DNA of 64,000 bases. It comes from Dendrobium chrysotoxum. Its lineage: Eukaryota > Streptophyta > Magnoliopsida > Asparagales > Orchidaceae. The notes under the pieces were generated by a model. That model made no database searches, was not told where the DNA came from, and worked only from the letters and a program-made list of their open reading frames with translations. The stretch covers positions 96,260,433 to 96,324,432 of the forward strand of contig CM034305.1 in assembly GCA_019925795.1 (NCBI GenBank). The letters run 5' to 3'. The number at the start of each line of letters is the position of its first letter. Position 1 is the first letter of the stretch. This document shows, piece by piece, positions 58,981 through 64,000 of the stretch. The position numbers and the translations under genes were made by a program.

Positions 58981-59900
58981 AGAGCCGTGGCGATGAGGCT
59001 AGATAAGCTCGGAGTTGCTCGAAAGCCTCTTGGCATTTGTCAGTCCACTAAAATCCTGAGCTACGAGCACCTTTGAGAACCTTGAAGAATGGTAGATATT
59101 TGTCTCCTGAGCGAGCCAAAAAATGAGAAAGTGTCGCAATCCTTCCGTTTAATCTCTGAACTTCCTTGATATTTCTCGGGGTAGCATGTCCCTTAGGGCC
59201 TTGATCTTCTCAGGGTTGGCCTCAATCCCTCGGTGGGTAACCATGAATCCCAAAAATTTTCCTGAGGTTACTCCAAATGCATATATGGAGGGGTTAAGGC
59301 GCATGTTATAAGATCGAAGGAGGCAGAAGCATTATTCCAAGCCAGATATATGCTGGGATTTCTCGAGGCTTTTAACTAGCATATCGTCCACATATACTTC
59401 ATAGTGCGCCCGATAAGGTTCTTAAAAATCTTATTCATTAGGCGTTGGTATGTTGCCCCCGTATTCTTGAGCCCGAATGGCATTACTAGATAATAGTATA
59501 GCCCCTTATCTGTTTGAAAAGCTCTCGCCTCCTCATCAGCAGGATCCATTTGTATTTGATTATAACCGGTGTAAGCATCCATGAAGCTTAGCATCTGATG
59601 TCCGGAGGTGGCATCAACCAACTAGTCAATACGGGGAAGCGGAAAACTATCCTTGGGACAGGCTTTATTGAGATCAGTATAGTCTACGCACATTCTACAA
59701 GCTCCACTTGCCTTTTGAACCATAACGACATTTGCCAACCAAGTAGGATAGTGTACTTCTCTTATAAATCTTGCACTTAAAAGCTTATCAACCTCCTGCT
59801 CAATTGCTAGTTGACGATCTGGTGCAAAGTTTCACTTCTTTTGGATCATCGATTTGTATGATGGGTTGATCTTGAGGGAGTGCATGATTACTTCAGGATT
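58981..59900 (-). pseudogene. Reverse transcriptase of Tat-like element, broken at its catalytic site
   Basis: The clean frame 59621-59376 reads LVDATSGHQMLSFMDAYTGYNQIQMDPADEEARAFQTDKGLYYYLVMPFGLKNTGATYQRLMNKIFKNLIGRTM. The frame then slips and ends in a stop. The YVDDML catalytic motif is present at 59393-59376 but in a neighbouring frame, consistent with loss of one base about four codons before it. The thumb part (RKLPHFLARSG-like, near 59110) is in fragments. The conserved N-terminal RT region (59880-59640) has several stops. Confidence 0.85.
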
Positions 59901-59924
59901 AGTTCCAAGCATATCAGCCGGACT

Positions 59925-60730
59925 CTATGCAAATACATCTTGGTTTGTACGTAGAAAGTCTACATATTCCTTCTTCTCTTCATCTGAGAGGAGTGATCCA
60001 ATCTGTACTATTCTTGAAGGGTGTTCATCTGATAGAGAGACATAAGTAAGATCTTCTACAGGGGAGGCACTTTGAGGGATATCTTCATTCCGAAGATCAA
60101 AGTCCTCGATACTTAGAGTAATTGATGAGCGTGGTTGAGCCTGCCTAAGATAGCAGGATTGTGCTATATGTTGATCTCCATGTACTGTTCCAATCCCTAC
60201 TGGGGTAGGAAACTTCAGCTTTAAGTGAGAAATTGAAGCAATAGCCCCAAAGATTGTTTGGAGTGGCCTTCCAAAGATCGCATTGTAGGCCGATTCTAAT
60301 TTCAATACAATAAATTGGATAGAATGTTCAACTTATCGGGAAAATTCTCCAAGTACAACTGGGAGACTGATGGTTCCTTCTACCCTTATAGGTCGATTGT
60401 CAAACCCATATAGTGGACCTGTAGCTGGCAGGAGCTTTTCCCTATCTAGGCCCATATTGAGGAAGGTGGAATAAAATAGGACATCCACCGAGCTCCCATT
60501 ATCAACTAAGATCCTTTTGACATTGAAGCATGGGTCGCCAATTCCCGCTTTAATTTCAAGTGGATCCTGATGAGGGGTCTGAACTCCGTCTAGATCAGTA
60601 TCATAAAAAATAATAGAGTGGTCAGCACGAGACTTCTTTGGCATTTGCTCCCTGCTAGCTGCAATTAAGACTTGATTGGGTACTGAGGGCCCCCCAACAA
60701 TAGTTTCAATCTCTCCGACCATTTGACGAT
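59925..60730 (-). pseudogene. Protease and protease-RT linker of Tat-like element
   Basis: 60722-60333 reads a Tat-style retropepsin: ILVDNGSSVDVLFYSTFLNMGLDREKLLPATGPLYGFDNRPIRVEGTISLPVVLG. The catalytic Asp is in DNGSS, where most retropepsins have D-S/T-G. A frame break at about 60333 is followed by ESAYNAIFGRPLQTIFGAIASISHLKLKFPTPVGIGTVHGDQHIAQSCY (60300-60150) and the linker to RT (60305-59925). The phrase order is typical of the lineage. Confidence 0.85.
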
Positions 60731-62263
60731 TATTTGATGGTTGCCTTTGTTACTGATTCTGCCCCCCAGCAGGACCAGCTTCATCCCAAGTATGTGCGCT
60801 TTGGATAAATTGTCAAAGATATCCTTGTCGGATCAGCCTCTCAATTTCTTCCTTGAGTTGTCTACAAGCTTCAGTTATGTGTCCCCGACTATGGTGGAAG
60901 TGACAATATTGCTCCTTATTTCCTATATTTGGCTTCAATGGATTCAGCCACTTTACATTCTCCTGATCCCGGATGGCCATCAACACGTTGGCCCGAGATA
61001 CATTAAGCGGCGTATACTCCTTCTCTTGACGAGGCTCTCGTCGTTGCTGTGAGGGTCGAGGGGGCAAGTTATAATTTCCTTGCTTTTTTCGTTGTGATAA
61101 TGAAACATCCATCCCTGGCGCATTTTTACATTTCCTGGTTATTTGCTCAAATTTCTTCTTATGAGCATTTATGGCCTCATCTGCTGAGATCTGGGCCTCA
61201 CATGATGAATTAAGTCAGCATAGGAATGGACTGTATCTCGCACAAGTGCTAATTAAAAAGGTCCAGGACGAAGTCCTCCAAGAAACACTCCTCTAAATAG
61301 TTCAGGATCCACCCCTGGAATTTATCGAGCCTCCGTAGAAAATCTTTGAAAGTATTCTTTGAGGGTCTCATTTTCATTCTGTCGAATTCCTGAGAGATGG
61401 AAAGAATCTTTAACCATCCTTTGATTGACAACAAATTGTTCAATGAATACTTTGGCCAATTTGACAAACTTGGAGATGGTTCTGACAGGAAGTGAGTAGA
61501 ACCATGTTTGAGCCTGCCCTTTAAGGGTAGCAGGAAACACTTGACAGAGAAGTGCATCTGAGGCTCTCTGAATATGCATAATAGTTCTGTAATGATCAAT
61601 GTGCTCATAGGGGTCAGTTATCCCGTCATAAGAATCAATGCTCGGTAGTTTGAACCCTGTAGGGATGGGGTGTTGAAGGATGGCGTCTATCAGTGGTGAG
61701 GTCTCTTGAAAGTCTCACTGATGGAGAGATTATCTTCCACCCTTGCTAGGGAACTCTTCTCGGACTAACCTCCTCAGTTCATGGCGTAGGACATTACGCG
61801 GGAGGTCAGCAATGTGTGGTTGGGCTACATCCTCAAGAATATCCGACGGAATACAGACTACCTGACTAGGGCGAAAAGGATGGGTAGAGCTAGCGGTGTC
61901 AGTAAGGTCAATGTCTTTATGTGTTTGAGGATGACCCCTTGATTGAGGGATAGGGATGTCTACACGTTCAGGTTGAACACCTCTGGCCAGTGATGGATCT
62001 TGAGCAAGACGAACCTCCTCCTGCTCTGCTAGCATCGGTTATCGGGTCCCTCGTAGGAGTCGAAGGATCTCCTTTTGAGATTCCTCCATTCTTCGGATGC
62101 GATCTTCCACAGATAGTCCTGATGTTCCTTCTCCAGCAGGATTTTGCACACCATAGTGAAAGGAGCCAGATGCCTAATGTCCATGATTCAAGGACTGATT
62201 TCTGGACTGGTGAGAGTTGGAGCGAGAGGCTCCCTGGTGGCGATTGCTACGCATGTTATCCAT
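60731..62263 (-). pseudogene. gag of Tat-like element, broken
   Basis: The start chosen is MDNMRSNRHQGASRSNSHQ at 62263, 33 bases after the primer site. Stops at about 62174, 62038 and 61729 interrupt. The gag core is clean at 61579-61322: MHIQRASDALLCQVFPATLKGQAQTWFYSLPV, then FVVNQRMVKDSFHLSGIRQNENETLKEYFQRF. The C-terminal end (61112-60813) holds YCHFHHSRGHITEACRQLKEEIERLIRQGYL, the zinc-knuckle-like motif of Tat gag proteins (CxxH...HxxxxC). Confidence 0.85.
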
Positions 62264-62295
62264 TAAAGTACTGATTAATATTGTGGGATTGTCTT

Positions 62296-62311
62296 CCTAC
62301 AGATGGCGCCA
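62296..62311 (-). other. Primer-binding site of Tat-like element
   Basis: On the minus strand TGGCGCCATCTGTAGG lies three bases inside the LTR. TGGCGCC starts the primer sites of many Tat/Athila elements. The exact tRNA cannot be decided from this. Confidence 0.8.
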
Positions 62312-62314
62312 AAT

Positions 62315-63424
62315 TGTTGGGGCTAGAATATACGCGGCGATATAGATGTAATTTTACGTCTTAGCATTGCACGGATATCTAGCTCACACACAGAGAAGAC
62401 AAGATTTTTTACGTGGAAAACCCTTGAAAGGGAAAAAACCATGGGGCCTAGCCCAGTTGAAAGTGATTCCACTAGAATTTGAGTTGGTTACAATGGGCCG
62501 ACTCGCCTCCAAGGACGATCAGATTACAAGTAACAATTGTATGATAGAAGTCTGAGTGTCAGGTGATTGTCTGGCAGAACTTCTGGCCTCGGGTGATGAT
62601 TCGGCCAAGGTGAGGGCCTCTGGCGGTGGTTCGGTGAAGGTGAGGGCCTCCGGCGGTGGTCCAACGAGACTCTGGCGGTGGTGCGGTGAAGGCGAGGGCC
62701 TCCGGCAGTGGTCCTGCGAAGTTGAGGGCCTCCGTCGGTGGTCCGGCGACACTCCGGCAGTGGGGCAGTGAAGGTGAGGGCCTCCGGCAGTGGTCTGGCA
62801 AAGGTGAGGGCCTCTGGTGGTGGTCTGGCGAGACTCCGGTGGTGGTGCGGCAGAACTCCGGCGGCGGTCGAAGAGGAGCTAGGCGGCTGAAGCTTTCTTC
62901 CTTCTCTTCCTTCTTCTCTCTTGGCTTCGTTCCCCCCTTTCAAGAGGAAATGGGGTTCTATTTATAGAACTCTTGAGTGGCATGGCTTGTAAATAAGTGG
63001 AAGATCAAGGGTAAATTGGGAGTGGCTCGGATGGACGACCGATCTTGATTCCTATGATCATGTACCATTCAATGGTCATTTGAATGCCTTAATGATATCA
63101 AAATTTAATGATCTTGGGCTCGTTGGATTTGTCTCGTCGAGCCGCTCGATTAGACTATAAGAATGTCATGATTGGAGATCGTTTGGTAACTCAAACTGTG
63201 ATTTGATCCTTCCAAAAGTGCTTCGAGTCTTTGATTTGGACTCATTTGGGCTCGGACTGGGTCGATTTTGGTGTCGTTGGGTTCATGCTTCCGAGACGCT
63301 CAGTTCAACTATAAGTTTGCAGAAATTGGGATTCAGATGGTCTCTGATTTAATTTTTGAAGTTTCCAACTTGATTTTGCCTTGAGATTCATGCTTGATCA
63401 AAATAATTTTTTGGTGGCGCATCA
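62315..63424 (-). repeat. LTR of Tat-like element (5' LTR in its own sense)
   Basis: TGTTGGGGCTAG...GGCGCATCA, 1110 bp, matching 52129-53207 with scattered substitutions and a rearranged 30-bp minisatellite (62590-62850). The ORFs at 62367-62967 on both strands belong to the minisatellite. Confidence 0.92.
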
Positions 63425-64000
63425 ATGCCTATCTCAGTTTTCAAATATATATATATATTTTTTTAAATTTTGATTAAATTTATATTTTCATTAGCGAAAA
63501 ATGCGTATAACTTTGCAACAGTAAAATTTTTATTGTATAACTCTTTATATGTTATAAAGATCATGATTATGAATATTCTGAATATTTTCTAAAAATTTTA
63601 TACGTAATTTGAAATTTATGTAATTTTAATTGAACAGAAAATAATCTAGACACAAAAAAATAATGTAGTAGTACAATAAATATCTTAAAATAGTATTTTA
63701 CATAATCTTTTGAAATTTGGTTATGTGTTGACATTATGAAAATTTACTCAGTAGGAAGTTTCATTGTCTATCATTATTAAACACTGTGATATTCTGACAT
63801 GTGTTAAATTTTGCTTTAACTATTATAATGTGATGAAATATATACTTATGTGATGAAATGTATACTTGTATTATTGAAAAATAACTACTAAGAGTTATAA
63901 GGCGACAAAATTCATTGAGATTCTGTTTGTGTCAGAAATTATTCTGGTGCTGCCTATAAGGCATGTTCTCGTGCTATAAGCCATATTATAGTATCTATGG
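63425..64000 (+). repeat. 3' LTR of Gypsy 3, second part, running off the window
   Basis: Starts with the second copy of ATGCC and continues the match to the 5' LTR from about 48550 to about 49110. Some 680 bp of LTR are expected beyond base 64000. Confidence 0.9.

Larger units (their letters stand above)
52129..63424 (-). mobile_element. Ty3/Gypsy Tat-like retrotransposon 4 with antisense gene, nested in Gypsy 3 LTR
   Basis: Ends TG...CA, 11296 bp, with 5-bp target duplication ATGCC (52124-52128; 63425-63429). LTRs are 52129-53207 and 62315-63424. The element is transcribed leftwards: primer site at 62296-62311, gag from 62263, then protease, RT, RNase H and integrase to about 56850, and an extra gene in the opposite direction (54344-56070). 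The DNGSS-type protease site, long linkers and an extra ORF between pol and the 3' LTR fit the Tat lineage. The LTRs differ by about 5% over the first 190 bp by eye. All frames are broken. Confidence 0.92.
48052..64000 (+). mobile_element. Ty3/Gypsy chromovirus (Tekay/Del-like) 3, pol-deleted, hosting a nested element
   Basis: The 5' LTR is 48052-49786. The internal region is only about 1.8 kb (49787-51610). The 3' LTR begins at 51611, is split by a Tat-like element after 52128 and resumes at 63425 to the window end. The 3' LTR starts TGTGATACCTCCAGG, against TGTGACACCTCCAGG in the 5' copy. By eye the LTRs differ by more than 10%, well above the inner element's LTRs, as nesting requires. Gag is followed directly by the integrase C-terminus, so protease, RT, RNase H and most of integrase are missing. 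Confidence 0.9.

Noticed and set aside
52182..62967. Overlapping ORFs of 60-140 codons in the Tat-like LTRs as novel proteins
   Set aside because: They come from the 30-bp GC-rich minisatellite, are open on both strands and lie in LTRs.

Overview
The window looks like the transposon-dense part of a flowering-plant nuclear genome. Gene density is very low and intergenic DNA is AT-rich. The transposons are plant lineages: En/Spm CACTA, Ty3/Gypsy chromoviruses, a Tat-like Gypsy, plant-type RTE LINEs, a Mutator-type MITE and a hAT-type non-autonomous element. I lean to a monocot, perhaps a palm, but nothing here proves it. No complete host gene is visible. The only recognisable host protein is the N-terminal part of an RHG1A/MBR2-like RING E3 ubiquitin ligase (minus strand, 24748-23669), cut off by a 500-N gap.

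Layout. (1) 1-6538: a rearranged CACTA element. About 2 kb carrying the end of the TNP2 transposase and the start of the second (TNPA/Ptta-like) gene is present twice, head to head, around a 766-bp spacer. The right terminus, with subterminal repeats and a ...TAGTG end, is intact at 6538. (2) 6539-13157: AT-rich repeat debris with two diverged direct copies of one long non-coding repeat. (3) 13158-20242: a degenerate Gypsy element with tRNA-Met primer site, gag, protease, RT/RNase H and integrase. It is split by a 1548-bp solo LTR with a 5-bp duplication (ATACC), and its 3' LTR is truncated. (4) 20243-23168: GC-rich repeat debris and the 3' half of a minus-strand Gypsy chromovirus. (5) 23169-23668: assembly gap. 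(6) 23669-34870: the E3-ligase fragment, an unidentified exon-like fragment, an RTE LINE tail and a Mutator-type MITE with a 9-bp duplication. A GC-rich leader-exon/promoter candidate near 34.75-34.93 kb could be the distant 5' end of the ligase gene. (7) 34870-47141: LTR graveyard, an RTE copy split by a 1575-bp insertion, and long AT microsatellites. (8) 47142-47892: a 751-bp hAT-type element with an 8-bp duplication. (9) 48052-64000: an old Gypsy chromovirus with pol deleted. A younger Tat-like Gypsy (52129-63424, duplication ATGCC) sits in its 3' LTR. The Tat-like element carries an extra antisense gene with its own TATA box, a duplicated leader and an intron.

How the parts relate. The window records successive insertions, several resolved to the base by target-site duplications. 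Nearly every transposon reading frame is broken. The two arrangements most likely to have biological consequences are the CACTA inverted duplication, which could make hairpin RNA against its own family (compare Mu killer in maize), and the antisense gene of the Tat-like element. I found no CRISPR array, bacterial-type operon, convincing tRNA/rRNA gene or viral genome.
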